DNA from: Deltaproteobacteria bacterium
GTDB lineage: Bacteria; Myxococcota_A; UBA9042; PHBI01
Length of the DNA: 64,000 bases
Direction of reading: 5' to 3'
NCBI GenBank assembly: GCA_020632715.1
Contig: JACKFA010000010.1
Span: 248,001 to 312,000 of the forward strand
The notes under the pieces are model-generated. The model was not told the DNA's origin. It saw only the letters and a list, made by a program, of their open reading frames with translations, and searched no databases. Shown here one piece after another: positions 43,743 through 52,707 of this stretch; the stretch's first letter is position 1, and each line of letters opens with the position of its first letter. The position numbers were made by a program, and so were the translations under genes.

Positions 43743-44432
43743 TTGGAAGAGCTCGCATCCACCCTGAGTGACGCCGGGCTGGACCCGATGGAGGAGCAGA
43801 CCGTCAACGAGGCGGTGTCCTGGCTCAACGCGCGCGTGCAGAGCTCGGGCCTGGCGTTGGCGATCGAGGTACACGCCTACGTCATCGATCGCTTCTTCCG
43901 CGGCGAGTACGCCGCGTTCGCGAGCAAGAACCCGTTGAAGTCGAAGAGCTTCAACGCGCTCTGTCGACGGGAAGACCTCGAGCTCTCCCGCACCACCCTC
44001 TCGCTCATGGTGCGCACCGGCGAGCAGCTCAAGACGATGCCCGCGCCGATAGCGCAGGCTCTGTCGATGCGCCATCACCGCGCGCTCCTGCAGATGGACG
44101 ACGTCGGGGAGCGGAACGCGCTCGCCGCGATCGCGGCCGAGCAGGGGTGGACCGCCGCGACCCTCGACGAGGTCATCCGCTCGCAGCGGCCTCCGGGGCC
44201 GCCGGGGCGACCGGCGCTGCCCGTCGTGCTGAAGGAGGCGCGGGCGCTCCGCCGTGCGCTGGGCGCCCCCGACGGCGATGACGGCGACGAGGCGGCGGCG
44301 CAGGCCCTGACCGCGTCCGTGCGCGGCATGGACGTCGCCCAGCAGGAGGAGCTGCGCGACGCGCTCCTCGCCGTCGAGGCCCGGGTCAAGGCGCTGCTGA
44401 AGGCGGTCGGGCGGCGGCGCGAGATCCAGTGA
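43743..44432 (+). CDS. Putative HTH (ParB/KorB-like) DNA-binding protein, TTG start
   Basis: A 229-residue cytoplasmic protein. The centre (LELSRTTLSLMVRTGEQLKT followed by MPAPIAQALSMRHHRALLQM) has the ParB/KorB-like HTH pattern in which a short recognition region is followed by a histidine-centred LxxxHxxxLL helix. The C-terminus is a long charged helix with a Pro/Gly hinge (RPPGPPGRP). The start used is TTG 43743, after GAGGAG; the first ATG is 15 codons later. It has no ParA partner or partition site nearby, so a transcription factor or nucleoid-type role is more likely than segregation. The 24-bp palindrome upstream is a candidate binding site. Confidence 0.6.
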   Translation: MEELASTLSDAGLDPMEEQTVNEAVSWLNARVQSSGLALAIEVHAYVIDRFFRGEYAAFASKNPLKSKSFNALCRREDLELSRTTLSLMVRTGEQLKTMPAPIAQALSMRHHRALLQMDDVGERNALAAIAAEQGWTAATLDEVIRSQRPPGPPGRPALPVVLKEARALRRALGAPDGDDGDEAAAQALTASVRGMDVAQQEELRDALLAVEARVKALLKAVGRRREIQ

Positions 44433-44456
44433 CCCGGGGAATGCTCGAAAAGTGGC

Positions 44457-44485
44457 TTTCGGTTCAAGCGCATCGACGCTAGCAT
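44457..44485 (+). promoter_or_regulatory. Possible promoter of the first DTxxP-stalk paralog
   Basis: TTTCGG (44457-44462) and TAGCAT (44480-44485) are 17 bp apart, 32 nt ahead of the start. The downstream paralog has TTCCAG-17-TAGCGT at the same relative place, and the sequences around the -10-like box are conserved too. That conservation, rather than the weak -35 match, is the support. Confidence 0.4.
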
Positions 44486-44517
44486 GGGCGAATTCGCACA
44501 TCCGGAGGAATCGAGCC

Positions 44518-46311
44518 ATGCACGCGTCGAACCCGCCTGCCCTGCGTCGTCGGCCCGCCGCCATCACCGCGACCCTGGCGATGCTCATGGGCCTCGCCCT
44601 CGGCGCGTGCGGCGACTCCACCGGAGGCGGTGGCGCGGACGCGGACGTCCTGGACACCAGCGGCGCGGGCGGTGACACGACCGCCCCCGAGGACACGGGG
44701 AGCCCGCTCGACACCGACGCGCCCACGGACGGGGACGCGGACGCGGACGCGGACACGCAGACGCCCACGGACACGCAGGAGCCGGGCGACACGACCGCGC
44801 CGACGGACACCGACGTCCTGGCCGACACGACCGCGCCGACCGACACGGAGAGTGGCGACACGGTATCGGACGACACCACCGTGACGCCGACGTGCACCAC
44901 GCTCACCCTCACCGGCGACCTCGTGCACTACGAGGACTTGCCGGTCTACGAGCTCCGCGGCGACTTCGGGCTCGGCGACCCGGAGGTCGACGACTACGCG
45001 TCCATCGAGCTCTACGGCTCGGCGACCGGCGAGGAGCTCGACCTCGGCAGCGTCGACAACCGCCAATACCGGGACTGCTCCGAGTGTCTCGTCGTCCTCG
45101 CCGACTACACGCCCGGCGCGCCGCCGCCGAGCGCGACCTACTTCCAGACGGGCGGCACCCTGCGCATCGACCCGGCGACGCCGCCGGGTGGCCGGAGCAT
45201 CACCCTGACGCTCACCGACGTGACCCTCGCGGAGACCGAGATCGACTCGGCGACGAGCACGTCGACGCCCGTCGCGGATGGCGCGTGCTTCGCGCTCACC
45301 TCGCCGACGACGCTGTCGACCGCGGCGGTCACGTCCTGCTTCGACCTCGACCTCTCGAGCGCCATGCTCGAGTACCAGGGCGGCAGCACGTACGCAGCGC
45401 TCGGCGACTTCGGCTACGGCGACCCAGGTGTCGACGACGGGCTCTTCGTCGAGCTCTTCACGAGCGACACGGGCCCCTTCGACCTCGGGTCGGCCGACAA
45501 CTCGAGCTATCAGACCTGCGCCCAGTGCGTCTCGGTCCTCGGCGACTACACCGGCGGAGGCGGCAACGCGGACATGTTCCAGACGGGCGGGCAGCTCGAC
45601 ATCGGCGCCGAGACCCCGAGCGGTAGCGAGGCGATCCTCCTGACCCTCACCGACCTCACGGTCTCCGAGGCGTTCATCGACTTCGACACGGGGGAGACCA
45701 CCTTCACCCCCGGTGGCGTGTGCGGCGGCTTCGAGGGCACGGTCGACGTGTCGAGCCCGGTGTGCGAGCCGTCGTGCGGCGACCGCGTCTGCGGCTCGAA
45801 CGGCTGCGGCGGGACGTGCGGCGAGGGGTGCGCGACCGGGACGTGCGGCCTCCTGGGCGTGTGTGAGGAGACGCCGACGTGCCTCCAGCTCACCATCGGC
45901 GGCGACGATCTCTTCTACTTCGTATCGCACGTGTACCAGGTGCCCATCACGGACGTGGGCGCGGGCGCCATCGCGCTCCCGGACTTCCTGCAGCTCGAGT
46001 TCTACAGCGACGCGACGGGCAACGGCATCGACCTCGCGACGGGGAGCAACGCCAACTACGGGACCTGCGCCCAGTGCGTGACGGCGGTCGTCGACGCCGG
46101 TGGTGGCGCGTCGACCCGGTTCTTCTTCCAGTCGGCGGGGACCATGAGCATCGCCTCCGGCTCGAACGTCGGGTCCGGGCCGATCACCGTCGGGCTCACG
46201 GGCCTCCGCCTCGTGGAGGTCACGCTCGACGGGGGCTTTACGTCGACCCCGGTCCCCGGGGGGGCCTGCATCGACGTGACGGTGACCTCGCCGCTGACCG
46301 CGAGGCAGTGA
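44518..46311 (+). CDS. Stalked three-module lipoprotein, paralog 1
   Basis: A 597-residue lipoprotein (lipobox ALGAC, Cys31) with an Asp/Thr/Pro stalk (about 35-125). Three related modules follow, each with a YASIELYGS-like strand, a cysteine pair (YRDCSECLVVLADY, YQTCAQCVSVLGDY, YGTCAQCVTAVVD) and a FQTGGTLRI or FQSAGTMSI strand. A short Cys knot (CGSNGCGGTCGEGC) links modules two and three. No family is recognised; a surface-displayed binding or structural protein is likely. Its neighbour at 46465 is a full-length paralog, so this pair arose by tandem duplication. Confidence 0.82.
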   Translation: MHASNPPALRRRPAAITATLAMLMGLALGACGDSTGGGGADADVLDTSGAGGDTTAPEDTGSPLDTDAPTDGDADADADTQTPTDTQEPGDTTAPTDTDVLADTTAPTDTESGDTVSDDTTVTPTCTTLTLTGDLVHYEDLPVYELRGDFGLGDPEVDDYASIELYGSATGEELDLGSVDNRQYRDCSECLVVLADYTPGAPPPSATYFQTGGTLRIDPATPPGGRSITLTLTDVTLAETEIDSATSTSTPVADGACFALTSPTTLSTAAVTSCFDLDLSSAMLEYQGGSTYAALGDFGYGDPGVDDGLFVELFTSDTGPFDLGSADNSSYQTCAQCVSVLGDYTGGGGNADMFQTGGQLDIGAETPSGSEAILLTLTDLTVSEAFIDFDTGETTFTPGGVCGGFEGTVDVSSPVCEPSCGDRVCGSNGCGGTCGEGCATGTCGLLGVCEETPTCLQLTIGGDDLFYFVSHVYQVPITDVGAGAIALPDFLQLEFYSDATGNGIDLATGSNANYGTCAQCVTAVVDAGGGASTRFFFQSAGTMSIASGSNVGSGPITVGLTGLRLVEVTLDGGFTSTPVPGGACIDVTVTSPLTARQ

Positions 46312-46404
46312 GCTTCCGGGGGCTCGCGGGCCACGAAGACCGCGCGCGCAGTGTCCCGCAGGCGCGCGATCCCGTGGGCGATCGCGGGGGGCGCGAGAAT
46401 CCGC

Positions 46405-46433
46405 TTCCAGCGCGTCGAGCACGGCGCTAGCGT
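46405..46433 (+). promoter_or_regulatory. Possible promoter of the second DTxxP-stalk paralog
   Basis: TTCCAG (46405-46410) and TAGCGT (46428-46433) are separated by 17 bp, 31 nt ahead of the start and matching the placement in front of the first paralog. If real, each paralog has its own promoter. Confidence 0.4.
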
Positions 46434-46464
46434 GGTCGCTTCCGCCCGCCGGAGGAGACGCTCC

Positions 46465-48378
46465 ATGCGCCCGTCGAGTCAGCCTGCCGCCCGCCGCCCG
46501 CTCCGCCCGCTCCTGAGCGCCACCGCACTCCTGGCCGCGCTCTCGGGCCTCGCCCTCGGCGCGTGCAGCGACCCGGGCGGTGGGGGCGGCGGCGCGGACA
46601 CGATCGCCGCCGACACCGGCGCCGACATCTTCGTCCCGCAGGACACCGGGATCCCGCTCGACACCCTCGCGCCGAACGACACGCTCGCGCCGAACGACAC
46701 GCTCGCGCCGACGGACACGGAGACGCCGTCGGACACGGTCGTGCCGGCGGACACGGAGACGCCGTCGGACACGGTGGCGCCCTCGGACACGGAGACGCCC
46801 TCGGACACGGTCGCGCCCGCGGACACGGAGACGCCGTCGGACACCGTCGCGCCCTCGGACACGGTCGCGCCGACGGACACGGTCGCGCCCGCCGACACCG
46901 CCGTCGGCGACACCGGGCCGAGCGACACGGTCGGGGGCGGCGACACGGTGACGCCGACGTGCGGGACGCTCACCCTCACGGGCGAGCTCGCGCAGTACGA
47001 GGACTACCCGGTCTACGAGCTCTACGGCGACTTCGGGCTCGGCGATCCGAGCGTCCCCGACTACGCCTCGATCGAGCTCTACGACTCGCCGACCGGCGTC
47101 GACCTCGACCTCGGCAGCACGGAGAACCTGCAGTACCACGACTGCACCGAGTGCCTCCTCGTCTTCGCCGACTACACGACCGGCGCGACCGGGCCGAGCG
47201 CCATCTACTTCCAGACGGGCGGCACGCTCCGGATCGACCCGGCGACGCCGCCGGGAGGCGCGGACCTGACCGTCACGCTCACCGACGTGACGCTCGGCGA
47301 GACGGACGTCGACTTCGAGACCTTCCTCTCGACGCCCGTCGCGGGCGGCGCCTGCTACGCGCTCACCTCGCCGACGACGCTGGCGACGCCGCCGCCGGAG
47401 CCCTGCGCCGAGCTCGACGTGAGCGACGCGGAGCTCACCTACCAGGGCAGCGGCACCTACGCGGCCGCCGGCGACTACGGCTTCGGCAGCCCGGGCGTCG
47501 ACGACGTGCTCTCGATCGAGCTCTACACGAGCGACACGGGCTCCTTCGACCTCGGGTCGGCGGACAACCTGAACTACCAGACCTGCGCGCAGTGCGTGTT
47601 CCTCTACGGCGACTACGACGGGACGAACGCGGCCGCGACCATGTTCCAGACGGGGGGCGAGCTCTACGTCGACGCCGCGACGCCGCCCGGGAGCAACTTC
47701 ATCACGGCGACGCTGACCGACCTCACGGTCGCCGAGGTGACGATCGACGACCTCACGGCGGAGTCGACGCTCGTCCCGGGCGGCGCGTGCGGCGGCTTCG
47801 ACGGCACGGTCGACGTGTCGAGCCCGGCCTGCGCGGGCTCCTGCGGCGCCCACGTCTGCGGCGACGACGGCTGCGGCGGGACCTGCGGCGACGGCTGCGC
47901 CACCGGGACCTGCACGCTCGGGGGCGCCTGCACGCCCACGCCGACGTGCCTCCAGGTGTCCATCGGCGGCGACGACCTGTTCATGGCGGACGCGTACTTC
48001 TACGGCGTCGACATCACCGCGGCGGGGGCCGCCGGCGTGGACTTCACCGACGTCCTGCAGCTCGAGTTCTACAGCGCGGCGACCGGCAACAACATCGCGC
48101 TCGCGACGGGCGCGAACGCCAACTACGAGACCTGCAACCAGTGCGTGCGCGCGTTCGTCGACGTCGACGGCGGCGGCCCGCTGCGGCAGTTCTTCCAGTC
48201 CGCCGGGACGATGAGCCTCGCGGCCGGGTCGAACGTCGAGCTCGGGCCCGTCACCATCGGCTTCACGGGGCTCCGGCTCGTGGAGGTCACGGTCGACGAC
48301 AGCTTCGTGTCGACCCCGGTCCCCGGCGGCGCCTGCATCGACGTCACCGTGACCTCGCCGCTCACCGCGGGGCCGTGA
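46465..48378 (+). CDS. Stalked three-module lipoprotein, paralog 2
   Basis: A 637-residue lipoprotein (lipobox ALGAC, Cys34) with the same plan as the gene just upstream: stalk, then three modules with paired cysteines (YHDCTECLLVFADY, YQTCAQCVFLYGDY, YETCNQCVRAFVD), each followed by a FQTGG or FQSAG strand. A Cys knot (CGDDGCGGTCGDGC) joins modules two and three. The stalk is longer and more regular than in the paralog, built from repeated DTETPSDTVAP units, which suggests slippage-driven growth. GGAGGAGA precedes the ATG. Function unknown. It converges with the transglutaminase/TPR gene 49 bp away. Confidence 0.82.
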   Translation: MRPSSQPAARRPLRPLLSATALLAALSGLALGACSDPGGGGGGADTIAADTGADIFVPQDTGIPLDTLAPNDTLAPNDTLAPTDTETPSDTVVPADTETPSDTVAPSDTETPSDTVAPADTETPSDTVAPSDTVAPTDTVAPADTAVGDTGPSDTVGGGDTVTPTCGTLTLTGELAQYEDYPVYELYGDFGLGDPSVPDYASIELYDSPTGVDLDLGSTENLQYHDCTECLLVFADYTTGATGPSAIYFQTGGTLRIDPATPPGGADLTVTLTDVTLGETDVDFETFLSTPVAGGACYALTSPTTLATPPPEPCAELDVSDAELTYQGSGTYAAAGDYGFGSPGVDDVLSIELYTSDTGSFDLGSADNLNYQTCAQCVFLYGDYDGTNAAATMFQTGGELYVDAATPPGSNFITATLTDLTVAEVTIDDLTAESTLVPGGACGGFDGTVDVSSPACAGSCGAHVCGDDGCGGTCGDGCATGTCTLGGACTPTPTCLQVSIGGDDLFMADAYFYGVDITAAGAAGVDFTDVLQLEFYSAATGNNIALATGANANYETCNQCVRAFVDVDGGGPLRQFFQSAGTMSLAAGSNVELGPVTIGFTGLRLVEVTVDDSFVSTPVPGGACIDVTVTSPLTAGP

Positions 48379-48427
48379 CGGCGAAGGAGCCGACGTCAGC
48401 GTCGCGGATGCCGCCCCGGGCCCACGC

Positions 48428-51400
48428 TCACGGGGCCTTCTTCCCGAGGCTCGCGAGCCAGTGGGCGGCGAGGTTCCCGATGGAGCTCGGGTCCGAGCTC
48501 GCGCCGGCCGGGTCCTTCGCGCGCGTCCAATACCAGCGCGCGAGCGGCTCGACGCCGTAGGCGAGCGCGATGCGCCCGAGCACGACGTCGATCGCGGCTT
48601 GCCCCACCTCGCCGTCGGCCGCCGACGTCACGAGCGACTCGCGCGCCTCCTTCCCGTGCCCGAGCGCGGCGAGCAGCGCCGCTCGCGTGTGCTCGACGCC
48701 CCCGGAGCGGCGCGGGATGGACTCGACCACCGCGAGCGCCGCCCCCAGGTCGGCCCCGTCGTCGAAGAGCGCGTCCCACGCCTCGCCGTTGCGCAGGTTG
48801 GCGCCGAGCCACGTGTTCGCGCCGTAGCGCTCGATGAGCGAGCGCCGCAGCGGGCCGTAGGATGGGCCGCCCCGGGCCATCAGGAGCTCCGCGGAGTCGA
48901 CCATGAGGCGGTCGGCGCCGTGGGCGCGGGCCGCGGCGACGAGCCCCTCGAGCCCCGCCGCCCCCTGCTCCGCGTGGAGGAGCGCGAGCGACGCGAGCTC
49001 CGTGTTCGACGCGCCGCGCTTGTCCCGCACGTCCATCTCCGCGAACGCCTCGGTGTAGGCGCCGAGGGCCAGCAGCGCGCGCACGCGCGCCTCGCTCGTC
49101 GCGGCCGTCACCGCGCTCTTCGCGTCCGGCCCGCTCACCGCCTCGAGCCGCGTGCGCGCGGACGCCGCGAGCGGCCCCTCCGGCGCGAGCGTCGCCGCGA
49201 TGGCGCCGAGCTCCCGCGCGCCGAGCTTGGCGAGCGTCGACCCGTCCTCGGGCTCCCCGAGCGCGCCCATGAGCGGCCTCGCCGGCCCCGCCGAGCTCGC
49301 CGCGAACGCCACGGCCAGGAGCGCCCGCGCGTCGCCGACCCGCTTGGCGTCGAGCGCCGCGAGCGCCTCCGTCCCGAGGAACAGCGACGTCGCCGGGAAC
49401 ACCGTCGGCGGGTCGCCCTTCCGCGCGCCGGCGAGCGCCACGCCGTACGCGCGGCCGGTCGGGACCCCGTCGCCGAGGTCGGCGCTGAGGGACAGCGCGG
49501 TCACCCGCCCCACCGCCGGCTCCGAGGTGCAGCGGAGCACGTAGCGCATGAGCTGCGCCGCCTTCGGCGCCCCGTGCGTCGCCGCGAGGAGCGCCCGCGG
49601 CCGCTGCGTCACCATGCCGAGCCCGAGGTGCCACGGGCGGATGGCGTCCGCGTAGCGCGCGGGCAAGGCCGCCGCGAGCTCCTGGGCGTCGGGCTCGCCG
49701 AGCGCCGCCCACCAGGCGATCGCGGCCGCGCACGGGCCCTCGCCGGCCGGCGCCGCCATGGCGTCGCGGATCCGCCCGTAGACCGCTCGCAGGTCGGCCT
49801 GCTGGGCCGCCGCAGGCATCGCGTCGAGGAGCCCGACCGCGGCCGCAGGCTCACCGAACTCCATCGAGACGATCGCGGCGACGTGCAGCAGCTTCGCCCG
49901 CTCGGCCGGCGACAGGTTGCGCCCGTCGATCGACGCGAGCCCCGCGGGCACGCCCTCGCCTCCAGCCACCGCGGCGAGCTCGAGCCCGTCGAGCCCCTTC
50001 CCCTGGCCAGCGTCGGCGATGAGGGTCCGGACCTCCGCCCAGCGCCGCCGGCTCGCGAGGAGCCACGCGTGCTGGGCCACCGCCTCCGCGTCCTCCGGAT
50101 CGACGAGCGCGAGCGCCCGCTCGACGCGGTCCGGGAGGAACGCCAGGGTCCCCGATCCGTCCGTCGCGTGCATCAGGAGATCCACGAGCGTCCTGCGCGC
50201 CGCCGCGAGCTTCGGGTCGAGCGCGACCGCGCGCGCGAGCGCCGCTTCGGCGCCCGCCGGGTCGAAGCCCGCCCGGTACGGGCGGCCTTGCTCGTCGCGC
50301 AACAGCGCGTAGCCCAGGTAGAACTGCGACAGCGCGTCGTCCGGCGCCAGCGCCACCATGGCGCGCGCGACCTCGGTCGTCGCCGCGAAGAACCCGGCCG
50401 CCTCCTCGGCGTCGAAGAGCCAGCGCAGGGTGGTGAGCTCGCGCGGCGCGGCCTCGTGGAGCGCGTGGGCCACGCGGAGGCGGCCGCCCACGTCGCCCTT
50501 CTCGGCGAGCCCGTCCACGACCGGCCGGAGCGTCAGCCGCGGCACCTCCGCCTCGCCGAACGCGACGAGCGCGTCGTTCAGCGCCTTCGCGTCCGTCGCC
50601 GCGAGCTCGCGCGAGGTGATGGTGAGCTCGTAGCTCAGCGTCACCGCGTGCGCCTCGCGCGTCGTGGTCACGGCGAGCTTCACCGGGCCGACGGCGAAGC
50701 CCTCGGGCACGGCGATGTCGCCCGCGGGCTCGACCCCTGGAGGGAGGAGCACGCGCCACGTGACAGTCGACCTCCCGGTGCTGCCGAGGTCGATCGGCGT
50801 CGTGCGCGCGAGCCAGCTGTCGCGCCACTCCCGGCTCGCTGGCGTCGTGTCGTCGAACGTCGCCTTGAGCGTGCCCGGCAACGCCTCGAGCGCTCCGACC
50901 GGCCGGAGCTCGAGGCTGCCCTGACCCTGCTCGAGCCCCCACTCCTCGACGCCCTCCGCGGTGACGTCGATGCGCACCGGATCCGCGACCGGCTTCACGC
51001 CGCTGGCCTCGCCGTGGGCGCGCTTCACCGTCCCGAGGTCGCGCGCGTAGGCGAGGAGCGCCGCGTCGAGATCGCGCTCGCCGAGGTGCTTCCACCAGCT
51101 CCGGAGCCTGCCGCCCGCGCTCCCGCTCGCCTCGTCGTGCTCGACGATGCGCGCGGGCCCGTCGAGCACGAGGTGCACCTCGCGCGTCTCGGAGAAGGTC
51201 GCGTCCGAGCTCTCGGGGAGGCGCGTCAGCGCCTTGACGCCGCGCCGCGCGACGAGCGCCGGCCGGCCCGAGAGGCGCGGCGAGAGGACGCCCGGGCGCG
51301 AGAACGGGTCGGTCGCGTCGACCCAGGTGGCAGCAACGCTCCCCGGCACGTGGACGATGGCGTGGTCGAACCAGCCGAGCCCGGGGAGATCGTCGCGCGG

Positions 51401-52561
51401 ATCGAGGTCGTTGTTCGAGCGCACGAGCGCGACGTCGGCCGCGACGCCGCGCGCGCGGAGGAGCGCGACGAAGAGCGTCGCGAGGTCCTTGCAGTCGCCG
51501 TAGCCACGGGCGATGGCCGCGCTCGGCTTGACCGGCACCCAGGCGGCGTCCCCGAGGGCGACCCCGGTGTAGCGCAGGTGCTCCGCCATCCACCCGTGGA
51601 CGCGCGCGATGATGTCGGCCGGCGCGGTGGCGTCGCCGGCGATCGACGCGGCGAGCGCCGGGATGTCGGTCGCGACGCCGTCAGCGGCGTCCGGAGGCGC
51701 GCCGAGCACGCCCTCGATGACGTCGGCGTATTCGTCGGCGGCGGCAGCCCACGAGGGCGTCGTCGTGACGGCGAAGACCGACCAGGACGGTGCGGACGGC
51801 GGGCTCCCGATCCAGTAGCCGCGGCGTGGGGGAGGCCCGTCGATGCGGATGGTCACGCGCCCGCCCGCGCGGCTCACGCGCGGCTCGAGGGCCTTCGGGA
51901 GCGGCGGCCCCAGGACCCGCCACGTCGGCGCCCGGTCGCCGGGGAGGTCGACCACGGCCACGCGCCGTCGGACGCGGTTGTTCGTGCCGATCGTGGTCAG
52001 GAAGAACCATCCGCTCGCGTGGTCGGCCTTCGTCTCGCGGACCTGGGACCAGGTCTCGACGATGGCGCCCGGGCCGACGTGCGGGAGCGGGACGACGAGG
52101 TTCCTGAGGTCGGTGTAGATGTCATCGTGCGCCTGGACGGGCTGGTCGGTGATGGTCCGGGGATCGGCCTCGTAGGCGACCCCATGGGCATCGACGACGC
52201 GCGCGCGGAGGGTCGGGCGGTCCGCGTAGCCCGGCTTCCAGGAGACGTCGGTCGTCGCGAAGCTGCTCGTCGCGCGGTCGGTGACGAGGCGCACGATGGT
52301 GTGGCGCTCGACGACGCAGAGCCCGGCGTCGTCGCAGTGGCGCGCGGTCGCGGCGAGGAGGTAGTCGGCGTCGGCGTCGGTGGGCGCCGGCGACGCGCTC
52401 GCGACGGCGAGCAGGTCGGCCGGAGCGACCGAGAGCGGCGGCGCGGCGTCGAGGTCCGGTGCCCCCGACGCGGCGCGCGCGGCGGGGGCGGGCAGGGCGG
52501 CTCCGAGCGCGCACAGCGCGACGAGGAGGTGGGCCTCGGAGATCGGTCGGCGGCACATCAT
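48428..52561 (-). CDS. DUF3857/transglutaminase-like/TPR protein
   Basis: A 1,377-residue exported protein. After a signal peptide (AHLLVALCALGAALPAPAARA) comes a DUF3857-type beta domain (about 45-290; YADRPTLRARVVDAHGVAYE, VGPGAIVETWSQV). A transglutaminase-like core follows (about 320-450) with Cys in GYGDCKDLATLF, His in WFDHAIVHVPG and Asp in ATWVDATDPF, so the triad looks intact. A second beta domain comes next, then from about 700 to the end TPR-like helices (AEAALARAVALDPKLAAARRT). Such proteins are common in Myxococcota and Bacteroidota but mostly uncharacterised; a periplasmic peptidase or crosslinker is plausible. ATG 52561 (or 52558) follows GGGAG; upstream codons precede the signal peptide and are not coding-like. 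Confidence 0.88.
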   Translation of the reverse strand: MMCRRPISEAHLLVALCALGAALPAPAARAASGAPDLDAAPPLSVAPADLLAVASASPAPTDADADYLLAATARHCDDAGLCVVERHTIVRLVTDRATSSFATTDVSWKPGYADRPTLRARVVDAHGVAYEADPRTITDQPVQAHDDIYTDLRNLVVPLPHVGPGAIVETWSQVRETKADHASGWFFLTTIGTNNRVRRRVAVVDLPGDRAPTWRVLGPPLPKALEPRVSRAGGRVTIRIDGPPPRRGYWIGSPPSAPSWSVFAVTTTPSWAAAADEYADVIEGVLGAPPDAADGVATDIPALAASIAGDATAPADIIARVHGWMAEHLRYTGVALGDAAWVPVKPSAAIARGYGDCKDLATLFVALLRARGVAADVALVRSNNDLDPRDDLPGLGWFDHAIVHVPGSVAATWVDATDPFSRPGVLSPRLSGRPALVARRGVKALTRLPESSDATFSETREVHLVLDGPARIVEHDEASGSAGGRLRSWWKHLGERDLDAALLAYARDLGTVKRAHGEASGVKPVADPVRIDVTAEGVEEWGLEQGQGSLELRPVGALEALPGTLKATFDDTTPASREWRDSWLARTTPIDLGSTGRSTVTWRVLLPPGVEPAGDIAVPEGFAVGPVKLAVTTTREAHAVTLSYELTITSRELAATDAKALNDALVAFGEAEVPRLTLRPVVDGLAEKGDVGGRLRVAHALHEAAPRELTTLRWLFDAEEAAGFFAATTEVARAMVALAPDDALSQFYLGYALLRDEQGRPYRAGFDPAGAEAALARAVALDPKLAAARRTLVDLLMHATDGSGTLAFLPDRVERALALVDPEDAEAVAQHAWLLASRRRWAEVRTLIADAGQGKGLDGLELAAVAGGEGVPAGLASIDGRNLSPAERAKLLHVAAIVSMEFGEPAAAVGLLDAMPAAAQQADLRAVYGRIRDAMAAPAGEGPCAAAIAWWAALGEPDAQELAAALPARYADAIRPWHLGLGMVTQRPRALLAATHGAPKAAQLMRYVLRCTSEPAVGRVTALSLSADLGDGVPTGRAYGVALAGARKGDPPTVFPATSLFLGTEALAALDAKRVGDARALLAVAFAASSAGPARPLMGALGEPEDGSTLAKLGARELGAIAATLAPEGPLAASARTRLEAVSGPDAKSAVTAATSEARVRALLALGAYTEAFAEMDVRDKRGASNTELASLALLHAEQGAAGLEGLVAAARAHGADRLMVDSAELLMARGGPSYGPLRRSLIERYGANTWLGANLRNGEAWDALFDDGADLGAALAVVESIPRRSGGVEHTRAALLAALGHGKEARESLVTSAADGEVGQAAIDVVLGRIALAYGVEPLARWYWTRAKDPAGASSDPSSIGNLAAHWLASLGKKAP

Positions 52562-52608
52562 CGCGCTCCCGGGGCTCGGGCAGGATGGCCGTGAGCACCC
52601 CATCTTCC

Positions 52609-52638
52609 GGCGTAGCATCCCGCCGCGCGGAGGGTCAA
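52609..52638 (-). promoter_or_regulatory. Likely promoter of the DUF3857/transglutaminase gene
   Basis: On the minus strand TTGACC (complement of 52633-52638) and TACGCC (complement of 52609-52614) are 18 bp apart. A start site would fall near 52602, giving a leader of about 40 nt. The -35 matches five of six consensus positions; the -10 is weak. Confidence 0.42.
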
Positions 52639-52707
52639 CCCACGTCGTCGCTCGAGTCGTCTACGAGGTGTATGTCGTGCCGCCGGCGCGCGCTCGTCAC
52701 GGCCTCC

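Noticed and set aside
43743..44432. Chromosome partition gene parB
   Set aside because: No ParA partner or canonical parS site (TGTTTCACGTGAAACA) is nearby; only the HTH-like pattern is similar.
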